Assembly (NCBI RefSeq): GCF_032062135.1
Contig: NC_092861.1
Coordinates: forward strand, 115,914,462 to 115,978,461
Source: Pyxicephalus adspersus
Lineage: Eukaryota > Chordata > Amphibia > Anura > Pyxicephalidae
Length of the DNA: 64,000 nucleotides
Direction of reading: 5' to 3'
Every line of letters starts with the position of its first letter. The stretch's first letter is position 1. The notes beneath the pieces are model-generated. The model did not search any database and was not told the DNA's origin. It worked only from the letters and a program-made list of their open reading frames with translations. A program made the position numbers and the translations under genes. This document shows positions 1 to 14,811 of this stretch, in pieces.

Positions 1-2687
1 AATCCTGGAACAGCTTAGTACAGCTTGTAAGTAATGCTTCTCTGCAGAAAATCCCAGTCATTAAAAATTCCAGTACGTGGAAATTTAAGAAGATTCCACA
101 TTCTCCCTGAAAGTGGAAAATCTTTTTAATTTGTATACGCATCACTGTATACCAACACACTGAGTAAGGGTATTAGGTCAATAAGTGACCACCCTAAGCA
201 AACACTATTCCACCAACGCTAGTCAATGCGGAAATAAAATACAAGACTGTGAAATAGTTATATCTGTGTAAAAACATTCAAGATCATTGCAAAATCAATG
301 CCTGTTTGTTACCAAACACTATAGATACCTTTCAACTTAGCAGAATTTGCCACGGAAGGTTCATCATCAAAGTCAGATTTTCATAACTAGATGTTTCCCA
401 GTGCTAAGGTCATCCTCAATGGTGCTTATACAATGAACAAACATTTTTAGTGGGTCAATTCAATCATAGGCATTTATGTATCAGTCATTGTAAGAATGAA
501 CATTTGTCAGTAATTTTGTCCAACTGCTGTCTTATGAATTTTGATAACGTTATCAAATTAAAGCTTAAATACATAGATTCAAACAAAACTTTAGAGAAAC
601 AGCTAAATGCACACTTGAGACTTGACCCACACACTTGTTTACTTATCTTACATGCCTCAGAAAGGACTTACCACTTTCAAGTTCTGGACCTCTTTACATA
701 ATATACTACAGTTAAACTATTCCACCAGGTCCAAAACCCACTTAAACTTGAAACTAGAAAATACAGTTGTGCAGTAGCACATTTTAATTGGCCTTCAGGA
801 TGAGTGCTATTTTGAAGTCAATAACATAAGGCCTATATTAGGACAAGTAAGGCAAGCTCCCAGCAAAAACCAACATTTTAAGCTTCTGCAAACAATTAAT
901 TTTCATTCAAGTCTATTGAGTCTATAGTCTAAAAGAGTAAAAATGCCTTTAAAGCAAATCCAAGTGTAACCTTAGGAAGTTTCGACTGGCAAATTTGGCA
1001 AAACAAGTAAAATGCATCAAGAACATGGCTGATTTGATTACATTTTTAATTACAAAAATTTGAAGACTGAATTGATGAATCAATTTGCATTGAGGTCTAT
1101 AAACAGTCATTTATCACCATATTAAAATGTATTGCAAAGCCAATTAACATTAGCATTGTCGACACAATTATTGCAAAAGAGATCAGTGGCACCTGTGAAA
1201 ATATATTCCAAGTAAAAAGATTTTAAAAAGCATAAGGTTTTTCCTTTAAGTTGCATTTCCAGCAGGAAAACAAAGGGAAAAATGTGGAGGGGTTGTTCAA
1301 TTTTAGGCTATTAGCATCCCCATGCTTTGGTCTACAATAGGTTTACAAAAAAGGAACAATTGTTTTTACATCTTTTTATAAAGTACCGGTACTTGTTATT
1401 GTATGAATGTATTCAGTAAGAAAATAACAGATATTTAAAAAAGAAAGAGAGTTGTTCGTTAAATTAGAAATTCAAAAAGGGAGGAAATGGATTGTCAAGG
1501 CGTAGTATGAGAAGATTTTAGGAGCTTGACATTGTCAGTATTCTTTATTGCTCAAATATGTACCTTCTTTACTCTTCCATGTAATCCTAAACCGCATCAG
1601 ATGCCACCCAAATGAATAAGGAATGTAATTAGTAATGTAATGAAACAGCAGATGTGGTCAAAATTTTGAGCTTCAATCAGCCCTCAACTGGTCATTAACT
1701 AACATCCTAAGAGAACCATCTATAGCCTTATTAAAATTGTTTTATAACCATCCATCTATTTCTATCATGCCGTTTGACAACAGACCTTTGTAAAATGTTT
1801 CCAGCAGCATTATTATTTTTTTTCATTCTTTAACACTAACAAGCCATTTAATTCCCTATATTCCCCCAGCACATCAAGCTTGCTTTACACTTGCGTAACA
1901 AAATGGTAAATTATCTATAAAAAGGTGCCATCTTTCCCCTACTGAAGAAAGTGATAAATTGAATGGCTTTGACCCGACTAGAAAGAGAGGGCAGGCATGG
2001 TAAAAGCATTTTAACACGGTACGCGTGTGTTTTGTCCCTTCTTTCAGGATTGCACAGTCAATGTGAAATAACTAGTTTGCAGTGCTCACTCCCTTCCTCT
2101 TTTCAGGGTCTGGAACTCATTTACCTTTTTGCCGCAGGTCATTCCATTAAAGCTAATTTTTGTTACACATTCTGTACTGTGGCACTTGCAGTGACAGTAA
2201 AAGGCATACTCATTTGCTATCAGCTCGTTGTATACACTGTTAGTGCATGAAAATCTAATTGTAGGCTTGTGTTGAAGGCCCTAATTACGTTGTTTTTCTT
2301 CCTGCTTAAAACATTAAGGAGAGCACTGTACACTTGACATTGAGGCGCAAAATACTAAATAAATATGAATAGGAACATCAAAGCAAAATGTAAATGTAAA
2401 AACTAAATAAAACTAAAACCATGCCATGCACAAATTCTATAGTACTTTTTTCAATTATACAGTACATATAATGTGCTATGTGTGTTATTTATATGAATTT
2501 CTATGTAAATCTATTATCCTTAACTTTCTTTTAGCACACTTGTATATGGTTCTTTCCCCTGCACTCTGTGACAAGCATTGGAAACTGCAATTGAAATTTT
2601 TAGCCAACCTCATTTCCTGTCTGATGCACTTTTAGGATTACCCAGCCCATTCTTCCCACCCATTTCCTGGCCCTCCCATTTCAGCTA
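1..2687. other. Intronic sequence, nothing recognised
   Basis: AT-rich, mostly unique-looking intron 2. Open frames are shorter than 100 codons with no recognisable protein content. No repeat family was recognised up to the first N gap. Confidence 0.7.
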
Positions 2688-2998
2688 NNNNNNNNNNNNN
2701 NNNNNNNNNNNNNNNNNNNNNNNNNNNNNNNNNNNNNNNNNNNNNNNNNNNNNNNNNNNNNNNNNNNNNNNNNNNNNNNNNNNNNNNNNNNNNNNNNNNN
2801 NNNNNNNNNNNNNNNNNNNNNNNNNNNNNNNNNNNNNNNNNNNNNNNNNNNNNNNNNNNNNNNNNNNNNNNNNNNNNNNNNNNNNNNNNNNNNNNNNNNN
2901 NNNNNNNNNNNNNNNNNNNNNNNNNNNNNNNNNNNNNNNNNNNNNNNNNNNNNNNNNNNNNNNNNNNNNNNNNNNNNNNNNNNNNNNNNNNNNNNNNN
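2688..2998. other. Assembly gap (311 N)
   Basis: A run of 311 Ns between ...TTTCAGCTA and AGAGAAATG. Apparent open frames across it are artefacts of untranslated Ns. Confidence 0.99.
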
Positions 2999-5505
2999 AG
3001 AGAAATGTACAGAACAAGTTTTAGGATTGCCCACAGTTCAATATGAATTCAGGACAGAGGGTTGTGCTGATTCTCAAATTCTTTATCTCTGAAACAGCCG
3101 ACAGTTGTAGTAGGCTGAGCTTTAAGGGCCTTTTACAGAGTCTGGGAAAGACATTGGACTCCTCCCTGCTTTTGTTGCAGCCTCTGTGATGCGTCATGGG
3201 CACTAAGAAAAGAGGGAGTGCAGGGATAAGGTTAAAAAATAAATAAATGAATACAAAATACCAGGGGGCACTACACAGGAAGAAGAGAGTACGGTTGGGG
3301 GTATTTTAAGGTGCCAAGGAAATGAATTTTAAATATTTTTTGAAAGCAGAAATGTTTTACATTTGTATTTTTTTATTTTGCATAGAAAAATATTACCACT
3401 GTCTGTTGATCAATAGGCTTTGACAGACCATTGAGTATATGAGTACAATTAATTACACTGGTGCTCTAAAAGCTTTCTATCTATATTGCACCTTGAAATG
3501 TGACAGTCATTCTGTGGTATACTATTAATGATGACCCATACTGAAAGATTATGTAAACTGCCATTGCTGAACTCTTTCTAAAGAATGCTAATTGCATTGA
3601 CATAAAGCTGATCTTTTGGTTTTAATAATTTGAGTTGCTTACCTGAAACAAGCATAGATATAACTGTGTGACAAGTTATGCCACAATATCTGAACACCTG
3701 AGCTGTATACTCATTCTGGGTCAGTGATTGAGAAGGTAATAAAAGCAGAGGATCTTAACACCAACCAGGCAAATAAAATATTTTAGAACCAGGTCAGAAA
3801 TGGCAGTTGATTATCTTCAAGCATCGATGCATTCCTAGAAACCATTGGGTAGAAAATGCCCCTAAACACTAGAGCAAACAGGCCATGATATACAAGCCAC
3901 TTATAGTTTAATATTAAAATAACCTTTCCATTTCAATCGAAAGCCACTTTAATATTTTAAAAACACACTCAATGTGATATGGAAACGTGATGGAGTTCTG
4001 TACATGGTTGGTATACAGAACACTCTTAAATATATAATTTCATGATGGATGATTGGCTAGCCCACTTTCCAAAAGTCTGTGGTAAAATACAAGCTACATT
4101 TTATGAATCACCAACAGAGAAATTTTTTGGCATACTTCCAAGGGGTTGAACATAAAAAAATTAAGTATGTGGACCTTGCAGGGTAAGTAATAACTGTGCA
4201 TGCTCTAAACAACCTACAGTAATAAAAAGAAAAATAGACACAAGTTATTTATTTGGTAAGCTTGGATACTGCTAAAAACCTTTAAATGCCAAATACATGG
4301 AAGAGATAGTCTAACATTTTCCTGTGGAGAGTCATATGCCAATCTGGAAATGCCAAAGAGAAATTTTAAAGGAATCTAAATAGATAACCTCTACCGAGAC
4401 AGCAATGTCAGCTTTGTAACCTCATGACTGAACATGAGTGGTGAACGCAAGATTAAAAGGAGAGAGCTTTGGGAGTTACAAGAAAGACTGGAAGAGAGAG
4501 AACTTGCAAAAGCAACCGTGATTACCATGTGATTAGTAAGCAGCAGAAATACACGGAGGGCAACTTAGAAGGATTCTTTGAAAAACTACTAACAAGTTAC
4601 ATGAAGGAGAATTATGTGAACAGCTAAGAGACAGCTCCTGCACTATCAGAAAAAAGAAAGAAAATATTCTAATCCAAGTTCACCAATGACCTTGGATAAT
4701 TTGGAAAATAAAAAAAAGAAAATGTGATGGTGAAAAATAAAGCATTTTAGAAAATGCCCTTTAAAATGGTAATTTTTCATCCTATTTAGGCATGTAGACA
4801 AATCAGTTGAATACCCCAGTTTTAAATGCTTATTTAGATGACTAGATAGATTTAAAAGCCAAGTTTACTTTTAGATGAGCCAGGAGGCATGTGTCCTGAA
4901 AAAAAGGTTGTGCAACTCTAAGCAGAGCTGCTTATTATATTAGGAGAGAATTTTACCTGGACACACAACATGATATTACAATAATTTATTTTAATAGACT
5001 TACTACAATACCATGATCAGTCAGAAAAAAAGGAAACCACATACAGACATCACTCCAAACACAGCTGCTTGACATTATATACCACACACTCTGCAACTTC
5101 TGAAAAAGCTCACAAGCAGGGAAGAAACTTTCTGGGGGCACAATACCCTGCACCTCCAAGTGGCCGATTTAATTTCCTGAAGTCTCTTTGCAGCCACTAT
5201 CTATCTTGGTCCATCCAATTTTAATATGCTCTCATCCTATTTTCACCTATTATGGTTTAATTTTTAGTCATTTTCTGAATTTGCATTCTTCAATTTTATT
5301 TACAAGAAAGGGATAAAAAGGAAACAGAATATTTGAATTATTCAGCAATGCCACAAAGTAACTAAGATAATACATACTGCATTGCAAATAATAAGAAAAT
5401 GAACCACATTTAACACTGTAATATCATAAAAAAAAGTTTTCGATGGGGAGAAATGAACAGGAAGCAGGTGTTTTGAGACTTAAACAATATTTAGTTTGTA
5501 TTATA
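2999..5505. other. Intronic sequence, nothing firmly recognised
   Basis: AT-rich intron 2. A GC-richer patch at about 3180-3310 (GGGGGCACTACACAGG, GTACGGTTGGGGG) may be an old repeat fragment, but I cannot name a family. Confidence 0.6.
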
Positions 5506-5770
5506 TGTTAAGGTCACATAAAATAAAGTACAAAAATATATCCACAAACTAGCATTTCCATGTATGTGGACATCAACAATAAGACAATCAGGGGGTTATT
5601 CCCTAAAAACAATCTTAGTTCTTTCCCCTGAGGGGCGGTCGGTTTGCTTGTGCTATACAGAAAATATATGTTGTGTCTAAACCCTTTTTGGGGGTATGAC
5701 AAAACAGCCAGTGGTCTTGTATCCTGACCCGTTCCGCCAATTTGGCTTCCTCAGGGGAAGTAGAGATGTT
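5506..5770 (-). repeat. Probable interspersed repeat with hairpin motif
   Basis: On the minus strand it contains CTGAGGAAGCCAAATTGGCG, followed by GAACGGGTCAGGATAC. The AAGCCAAATTGGCG part is a short self-complementary motif of a type that recurs in amphibian and fish interspersed repeats (recollection). Downstream is an open stretch with CCCCTCAGGGGAAAG. The boundaries are estimates and the family is not named. Confidence 0.4.
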
Positions 5771-6560
5771 TAAGACAAAGAGATACAAAGAGATACAAGT
5801 ACACCATATTCATGAGGTCAGTACATGGTAAAGCAAACAAATTTTCATACCACTAAATATTGGTCAATCATATGCAGGAACAATGCAAATTAGTGTGCAA
5901 AAAGGCTGGATAATGAAAGGAGAATCGGAGATAGGCAGAAATGAAAAAGGGAGGTGTGTTGTTGGTCTTTAGAAGTACCATGAAGGCATAATTAGATAAA
6001 AATGATCAAATGAGGATTATGAGTATAGAGAAAATTTGCAAATCTTTGATCTTGGCAAACAATCATAAAAGTATGCAAGTTACTTACTCCTAGGTTGGCC
6101 ATTGATATATTATAAAGTAGGTAACAATGTTCTGGATTACCTAACTGTATTTTTTGTGACCCTAACATTTAATACAAACTGCACCAGGAATGTGAAGAAC
6201 TTATCAATTATAGCTCTAAATATACTGAAAATGTATAAAGATCTGTGTTTCATTTACAGCCCAGTCTACACTCAATTTCATTATTTCCGCCATCATATTA
6301 CTGTTACTCAAAATTATTTAAGCTAACCACAAACAGTAATTGCTTCTCCTTTTAAGCAGGCACCAATGAATTGGTAAAAGCATATAAGCAATGCACAAAT
6401 GAAAAAAAAATTAAATATATATAAACGTATGTGAACATGTACTTTATTACACAAGTTGATTGCATTGTATGGAAATGTATATACCAATCAGGTCCATTGG
6501 AAGCCCCACAAAAAATCCTAATAGTCTTAGGTAGAATAATTGTTTAGAAAGACAAAGGGC
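5771..6560. other. Intronic sequence, nothing recognised
   Basis: AT-rich. Contains a small direct duplication (AAAGAGATACAAAGAGATAC at about 5778-5797) and no gene or recognised repeat family. Confidence 0.6.
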
Positions 6561-6694
6561 ACTGATTATAAAACAAGGAATCTGACATTCCCTCAAACAT
6601 TCCCTGGTAGGAATGAATTACTGCCATTGAAGCACATGTACCCAGAAGATTCCCACCAGGGAATGTAAGAATCCTTGTTTTATAAATAGAGCCA
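6561..6694. mobile_element. Short MITE with long terminal inverted repeats
   Basis: The left end reads TTATAAAACAAGGAATCTGA, then CATTCCCT. The right end on the opposite strand reads TTATAAAACAAGGATTCTTA, then CATTCCCTGG. The arms are about 35-45 bp and differ by substitutions and one indel; the left arm repeats ACATTCCCT. The interior is about 45 bp and non-coding. This is the architecture of a small non-autonomous DNA transposon. I believe the family is common in frogs but cannot name it. Confidence 0.7.
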
Positions 6695-9600
6695 ATAGTG
6701 TTACTGCCTGCAATCTAAATTAAATGTGAAATACATAAAACTGGGATTAATATAAACTAACTAGACTTTATGAATTCTATACTATGAGTTGCAATAGTTG
6801 CTCTAAAGCATTAGCAGTTCACCAATTTTACTTGTTGCCTGAAATTCTATGGAACAGCCCCCAAGTCAGTATTAGCAAAGCACAGCCCATATTGCATAGT
6901 TGATTTTCCAATTACCAGGGAAGGAGATTTATTGGTGAATTTCAGCAAGGACAAAGGGAGAGCAGCTGGTTCCTTAATATGTAATCTAATAAAATGAAAA
7001 CCGTTACAACATTTTCATTCAGATGCTACTAACAAAGCTAGAATGAATCCGAAGAAGGGGGAAGAAAGTTGCAAAAAGGTCTTCTAATGGAAAATTAAAT
7101 TTGATGGTTGAAAACACATATCAGTTTGCTAAATTCTTGAAAGTGAAAAATCCTGTTATAAAAAAGAGAGGACATTTAGAATGCCACTCACAACAGTTTT
7201 CTTAACTGTATGTGAAGGGTATCACCACAGATAATATTTCCCCATAGGCTGCTGAAAACTAATTTCCTACTGATCACAACATATCTGCAAAAATAAAAAA
7301 AAGATCTTTCCATCAGCTCTCAAGGTATTAGGTTGGGGAAGGATGTTAGGCAGATAGTAAATCACCTAAGTCAAAATAACAGACAAAAAATCCCAATCGG
7401 TTAGACATGTATTGCAATCAGAATTCAGGTAGAGATAAATACATGACATATAATAAATGCACACACATATTATGTAAATAATAACTATAAATAACTATAA
7501 TAATAAATTTGTAAATTTATAATAATAAATAACTATAAATATACATATAAATATATAAATACCAATTTCATCTTGATTACCTCTAAAAATATTATTAAGA
7601 ATATACAGAAGTTTTGCATATATATTCTTTGTTCTTATGATCGGTACCAAATGATATGATTTCTTTTTTTTAACTTTTTTTCAGCTTCATAAATAAACAT
7701 CAGTGTAACGCCCAGGTGGTTAAATCAGGCCCTTTGTTTCTGGCATGGTCGCTAAACATAAAAGGTTGTATAAGGTGACTATTCTGTGAGCAGTATTTGG
7801 GCAGGGTGTGGAAGAAACACTGTAGAACCCTCTGCTGCTGGTTTATCTGGGAAAAAGCAAAGTTATCTTAAAATGTTTTTTGACTCAAATAAATGTTATT
7901 CCTAGTGAAAAATTAACTGGCTGATAAACTCATCACCACCCTCTGCATCAAAATAAATGCAGTTGTTTATTGTTTATGAGTAGCATGCCTGAAACACCAA
8001 TCTTACATCCCTTCACTACTGTGGCACTACTTTAGTATATTAGAGTTTAGGTTGTATACAAGCTGACCTGGAAAAAACAATACTAATGGTGGTCAGATAG
8101 ATCTAATTGGAATTAATATGGACTCTGGCCAGAGTTATTCCAGTCTCGTATCCTAACTCAGTATTTGAGCTTATGAACTTATGATCCAACATATACATGC
8201 TTAGCCAATTAAGCCGCTGGGCAATTACAGCTGTCATTGACAAGTAGAGGATGGCTCGTTAAAAAAAATTAAAGTCGACTTTAAATTTGGATGGTTTTCT
8301 CAACTGGCTGAACTGGATTTAATCTGACTCTGAATTTTATTATTCTGCTCACCTCTAAGCATTACCTGTATCACATATAATATGTTTTCCCTACTAGTTC
8401 TTCCAGTGTATCTGTTATTTAAACAGATCTATTAAGTGTTACTTCCATGTGAAGTGACACTTCAGGACTTTAAAATCTGTTTAACATCAACAAGACAGAA
8501 TACGAATAAGATAAAACAGATTTGAAGCACTGCAAGCTTTCAAGACCACTGAGATTTTATACAGTTCATATGGTGGAATCAAACAAATATTCCAACAGAT
8601 TAATTTGATCTCAAATAGTAACCTAAGTCTTTCTTTTACAAGTCCACTTACTGAGAGAAATTCAGCTAGTGTTATTCAATTTTAATATAAAAAAAATACC
8701 TAGCTGAAAGTATACAAGATTATCAGTGTATAATATTTTATTGTAACATTGACTGTAAATCCAAGTTTTCGCAATAGGGATTTTTTTTCTTTAACAATTT
8801 TTAAAAAATCATGCCTCTGGCTCTGCTTTTAAGAGAGATTCGTATTAGCTTCTGTTCTGAAACACATAAAATATGACCTTCCACACAATAAAAATTCACA
8901 ATAATGAGGTGTAATAAAAGTAAAAAAGAAACAATCTGTCAAAGAACTTGAAAACAAAAATGTTTCCTAATACTTTATTCAAGAGGCTGAAAAGAAATCC
9001 TGTGATTTTGGGTTCCATTTTCATTTGTATATTTATTCAGTATATTTCTCCATGATGTATGATCTTGGAGTATATATCTCCAAGAAATATCAGATATTTA
9101 AACACCTAATTTTTATAATAAATTAGCAGTACCAACTTTTCTACTGACTGGTCATAGAAATCATATATATTTAAGTATAACGATAATTATATAAAGATAT
9201 GAACTTTACATGTGTAAAACATTACTCTGTATTCTCAAGTATAATCCAAGACTGAAAGTGGCATTATAGAAAACCTTTTCATACTGGGGCCAATGACTTT
9301 AAAAACAAAAAACAAAATCTGCCAATTTGAAAAGGAATGCCCTCTGCTGTGTTCTTTCAATGGTTTCAGACTTATAATATAAGTTGGAAGATTGTCCTGC
9401 TGAATTATTGGCTTTTTCACTATTCTCTCAGTTTCTCAATTATACTAAAAAGACTTGAATAAGGTACAAAAATTCCCACCCACCCCGGAGGATTCTCTCC
9501 AAGCATGTTATCAAAATTAAACTTAATAAACAGCAGATAAAAATCTTGGTTGACCATACCTAGGTCACCCTTTTTTATGAATAGGTAAGTCATGCTCCGT

Positions 9601-10721
9601 TTCATCAGGTTCAGTTTGTTTCCTCAGAATATTTAGAAAACAGCAGCTGTTTTTTTTTTTTGAAGTGTACAAAAAACTGATAAAAAACAAGCAAAGCTGA
9701 CATACAAGAAAATCAGAACTAGGTAAGTTTGATCAGATGATTTCTGTTTGACATCCTCTACCTCCTATACTTAACTACTTTCCTATTTGCAATGTTTTTG
9801 CAGTTATGGGATTACCATATAAACTTATATTCACTGCAGTCATTTGCAAAGCCGATGATCATTTGTGGGACAATAGTGACAAAGCAAGCATCCAGGACTG
9901 ACTGCCCATGACCATTAGACAAGCCTATAGGACTTAAGGAATCTTTGGCAACATAGCAATATGTTGTTGACTTGGCTTAATCAACCTAAAGCTTGCAGAC
10001 TACAACCCATTCCTATTTAGCCTCCTTGTAAGTTACTTGTAGAAAACATAAACATTGTCTATATCCCTACTGAAAAATGATAAGTATTGCCAGGTCACTG
10101 GAGTGCATACTATTTTACTTAGCGCTAGTCAGCATGTCTATAGGAAATGGTCAATAGAGCTAGGTGTCTGAGCTAGCTAAATAGCCAGGGATGAATAAGA
10201 GTCTATTTCCTGATTGGCTGGTGGCATGGGCGAAACTGATAAAACTTGGGAGAGCAGGCGCCCAGGGTTATAACAATTTTATGAAAATTGGTTATGAAAA
10301 TTGGGTTTTTATGCATTTTGTGTTTACAGTAAAGAAAAAGAAATCCAAACAAATACAGTAGCTTATCTTAACTTAAAAAAATGTCATTAGTCAAAGATGA
10401 GAAAAAATTTATATGTATATTTGTGTATATATATTTATGTGTAAATTAAATAGGCAGCTTTTTTGTAAGGCCGTCTGTGAATTGAAGCTGCTCTTTAAAT
10501 AATTAGTACAAAATACACATTATGCAAATGTTTTCGCAGCCAAGACTGTGATGCATACATACATAATAAAAAAGAAAAGATCAGCATTTCATTTTTTTCA
10601 ACAAATGAGGGTTTATTAAAAGTGATCCAGAGTGCAGAAATTATTTGCTTTTGTTTAAGACAATATCACCTGTGTGTTTGTCATTTGCTTTATAATTTTT
10701 CTACCAAAAGGTAGCTGCCTT
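6695..10721. other. Intronic sequence, AT-rich
   Basis: No gene recognised. 7440-7560 is very AT-rich, with repeated ATAACTATAA and ATATATAAAT units. The rest looks unique. Confidence 0.65.
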
Positions 10722-10994
10722 NNNNNNNNNNNNNNNNNNNNNNNNNNNNNNNNNNNNNNNNNNNNNNNNNNNNNNNNNNNNNNNNNNNNNNNNNNNNNNN
10801 NNNNNNNNNNNNNNNNNNNNNNNNNNNNNNNNNNNNNNNNNNNNNNNNNNNNNNNNNNNNNNNNNNNNNNNNNNNNNNNNNNNNNNNNNNNNNNNNNNNN
10901 NNNNNNNNNNNNNNNNNNNNNNNNNNNNNNNNNNNNNNNNNNNNNNNNNNNNNNNNNNNNNNNNNNNNNNNNNNNNNNNNNNNNNNNNNNNNNN
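10722..10994. other. Assembly gap (273 N)
   Basis: A run of 273 Ns. It lies just before an AT-rich TTTATATTTATA tract (about 11080-11130) and a transposon end, the kind of sequence that breaks assemblies. Confidence 0.99.
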
Positions 10995-11139
10995 AAATCC
11001 CAGTAATAAATAATAAATTCAAAAGTTTATTCTATATTTGTACCCTTGTTTTGACAAATTTACATTTTTTATTATAAAGTTTATTTTATTTATATTTATT
11101 TATATTTATATATATATTTATATTTATATTTGTTTGTGT

Positions 11140-11274
11140 TTCAAACATTATCATACGCGGAAGCTATTCCTAAGAATTACAGGCCTAAAATAATAAACAA
11201 CAAATTTCCACGCAAAACAATTTACCACTTTTGACATAAAAATACGGACATAATTAGACCGCCAGGGGGGTTAA
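11140..11274 (-). mobile_element. TTAA-ended DNA transposon fragment
   Basis: On the minus strand the element end reads TTAACCCCCCTGGCGGTCTA, followed by a conserved-looking interior with TAGGCCTGTAATTCTTAGGA. I recall this end (TTAACCCCCCTGGCGGT) as abundant in ranoid frog genomes, and TTAA termini suggest piggyBac- or Kolobok-type insertion. Only one end is visible; the other may lie in or before the preceding N gap. Confidence 0.5.
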
Positions 11275-14200
11275 GTTATTAAACTCTATCTAAACCATAC
11301 ATATACTTATCTTTAAACCCTAACAATATTTCATGTGAAAGGCTATAAAAAAAATTACAGTGTAACAAAAAAAAAAAAAAAAATTCAGGTTTTTATAATG
11401 GAATACCAGTGAAGTATAGCATGCAGTTATCTGAGTATTATCTGGTATCTGAGTCTGGTAAAGACTGATGATTGTAAGCAGCCATCTCTGCAACCGTCTG
11501 ACATGCTGCCTGTGGAGTGTGTGCCACAGCTTTCCAATCAGCTAAACTTCTTCTCCCTATGGCCTTTTCGTAGTAGTAGTTAGTTACATGCTAGATCGTT
11601 GCAGAGAGGTTGCTGATTTCACAAGGAGAGTGCTAATTAGCTAACAGGAAAATGTCTAAAATGTCTAAAAATCATAGCTTAGGATCAACCAGATCAACCA
11701 TCTATGGTGCCTGAAGCCCACTGTGTGTTTACATTTGTAACTCCCCTACAGCAGACAGTCTCCAAGTATCCAACCTGGTGGAAGTCTGGGTGTCCACACA
11801 CAGGGATTTGTTTAGAGAGAGAAAGGCAACTTTCCAACCAACAAATTATAGCAGCCACACATTTTTACTGGTCAGTGATAAATATTCTGTTTATCTTTGC
11901 AACCTTCGGATAGACTTCTGCAGTCCATTGCTCTTATGAGTTTCATTTTTCCCATGTTTTCAGAGCAGTGTGCCAACTCATCTAGTAGCAATTCATCATT
12001 ATTAATTTTGTTTGCGAACACTTTGTTTAACATATGTCTCGTAAACCTTGAGCCAAGAACTGCATATTAGGCTATTTCCTGCCTGGAGCACGGAGTTTGA
12101 CTTATGTACAATTTCTAGTAAACCCTGCATTTTACCACAGCATACACAGAACACTGAACTAACAGCCTCCAGTGCTCACTGGATAAACATTACCAAAGAT
12201 AAAAACAGAAAAGTCACAGACATTAACCCTGAGTTTCCATTAACATCTGATTTTCAGCTACATTGAAAGATGATTAGTGCTAATGATCTCTACTAATTGT
12301 AAAAAAATAGCGGGTACACTGGGCAGTAAGCTGAATGTAATGGGTTAATTTCCATCCTGATGGCACCCAGAATTCCCAGTGACAATAATCAGATGGCAGC
12401 ATAACAAGCATGCCTGGTTTTTATTCAAAAGACTAAAAATAAAGGGGTAGACAGTATATGTCTATATGAAGTGTTTTTACTAAATGTGATGTATAATACA
12501 ATGTTACAAGGTATTGTAAACTAACAAAACAATAAATAGTGTGGTTACATAAATGTAGACAGTCTTGGACATTACTGCTGCTATCTAGCCACTTACAGCC
12601 TCCCCAACACGGGCAAGTGTTTTACCAACTGGCAGTTAATATGACTCTATGAGCAAGATGGGGACCCCTTAGAATAGCAGAAAAGGTTAGAGTGCTCCTG
12701 AGCTCAAATGCAAGCAGGTGATGAGTTCTCTTTACTGCTGAACTTTATTCCTATGCACCAGAACTGTGGTCCTAGTAAGCAGCTTCAAACGAAGATCTAT
12801 TTACTGAAATTGCCCCACAATTTCCTGCAACTGCTCCAACTTCTGAGTACCTAGTCCTATTTTGAAACGGAAACAACTCATTGCATGACCAAAGCATTTG
12901 GCAGAATCACTTTCCCACCTCTGTCTGGCTTGTAGACAGCCCTCAAGTTATAGATACTGACTAGGAAAGGGGAATGGCCACTTTCAAAATAGATGAACCC
13001 CGCCTTCCCTCTTTTAGCAAATACTTCTGTAGACAGTTTTGCTGGTCAGTGTTCATGCCATGATCCTTTCCGGACCTTTCTTCTACTCAGGGGGTAAAAT
13101 GTTCCCAACCTGGGTAGTGCCTTCATCATTGTCATAGTACAGATTTTCCCATATTTTGGAAAACCTTTGAGCAGTAGTCGCCTTCACATCTCTGTAAACC
13201 AAAGTGGAGGAATATTTAACTGCAGACATATCTTGGGAACATGGGCCAAGCAGAAATAAAGACCTCCACAGATTCTGGAGTTCAATGGGTAACTTGCCTG
13301 TCTAAGTAAAACCCAAGCCAAAGTAATAAAAAGTAGTAGACATCACTAATGCAGCCTTCTTTTAAAAGACATATATTATATTAAAAAAGTATCAGATATT
13401 ATATTAAAAAACAGTACAACAATGTTATGACCCCTTTTAAAATAACTCATTTTACAAACAAAAGTAAAACAATATTCAGTATGAAACAATTGATTACAGA
13501 GAGACGACAGCAAGGCTTGTAGTTAGATTTAAATCTTGGAATCAAGACACAAAAAAGATTGCCAGCTTGTTTCATGAAATCAGCCAGCCAATAAAAATAA
13601 CATGTATAACACTTGTGGCTTTCTCATCACATCATAATTTTGCCAAGATATCAGATTGTACACTACTTAGGCATAAAGGTTACTCACAGACAGCATTACA
13701 GAAATAAAATTCCTTTATGCAAAATTATTTCTCTGCAGTGCAGGCAAAAATAGGCTTAGGGAGATTCAGTACTTTTAAAGAAAAAAAGGAAGTTGTTGAC
13801 CAAGACTTTAAAGAAAAAGAATCAGACAACGAAAAGTGATGTAGTATTTATGCACATTTAGGAATAATGCTTGTAAACCCCAATGGTCTAATGAACAGAC
13901 ACACAGTTTTTATAATTCTATCATTGTGTTCTACGGCTGAATGAGTGTCAAACCAATGCCAAGCTAGTTTTCCATTTGAATGACATATGGATCCAACCAA
14001 CCAGAGAGATGTTAGAACATTAAATGCCACAAACAGACCGGAGAAGCATACAAAGTACCAAATTAGTGCTCACGCAAGCATGTACACTTCAGAATGTCAT
14101 TTTACTAGAGGAACATAGGTGGTGTAAAACAGCAAAATTAAGAAAGCACCTTTTAGCACAGAAAAGAAGAAGCTGCAATAAAACACAAATCTGGATTTTA

Positions 14201-14811
14201 TGCATTTTATAGATTATAAAATGGATATGTTTAGTATTGGAACGCCTATGATAATATCACGAAAAATGGTTACTCTTTTACTATGTTAAAATACCCATTT
14301 AAAGGCCAATTAAACCCCAAATTTAGGGCGAATTCTCAAAGCAATAATATTGACTAGTGTAACTTATAACTATGACTTTTGGAATTGAACTTTATACCCA
14401 TTGTGTAGCTGTGTATCTATCTACAAAGTCCTGACCTCCCATGTCATTTATATTTCTGAGAATAGAGTGAGATCTTACATGCTCACCACCTAATTCCTGT
14501 GAACTATAAGCTAGCCTGTAGCAGTAGCATGGCTTCTATTTTAATGCAAGGATGGAAAATGTAATCTGATGTCTATACTCCATATTTTGGGTGTTACATG
14601 GCGGTGACTGACCTACCCAACCAGCTGTATTCAGTGATAAAAGGAAATGAGATGTTGTGCAGTCTGCAAGGCCTGTAAAACAGGAATGCTCTCCACTACT
14701 TTGTTTCTATACATTGTTGTATTCAATTATCAACACAATTATTATTAGAATCCACCTTGTTAATGGGGTGGTAATGTTAACTTTAATTCTGCATGAAGGC
14801 ACAGGTGTGGA
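11275..14811. other. Intronic sequence, nothing recognised
   Basis: Moderately AT-rich. The segment at about 12600-13310 is less AT-rich than its surroundings and could be an eroded repeat, but no family or protein similarity was recognised. A short tandem (ATATTATATTAAAAAA, two copies) lies near 13373-13411. Confidence 0.6.

Noticed and set aside
2578..3034. Open frames of 110-148 codons across 2688-2998, 10722-10994 and 24526-24778
   Set aside because: They consist mostly of unknown residues from N gaps and carry no information.
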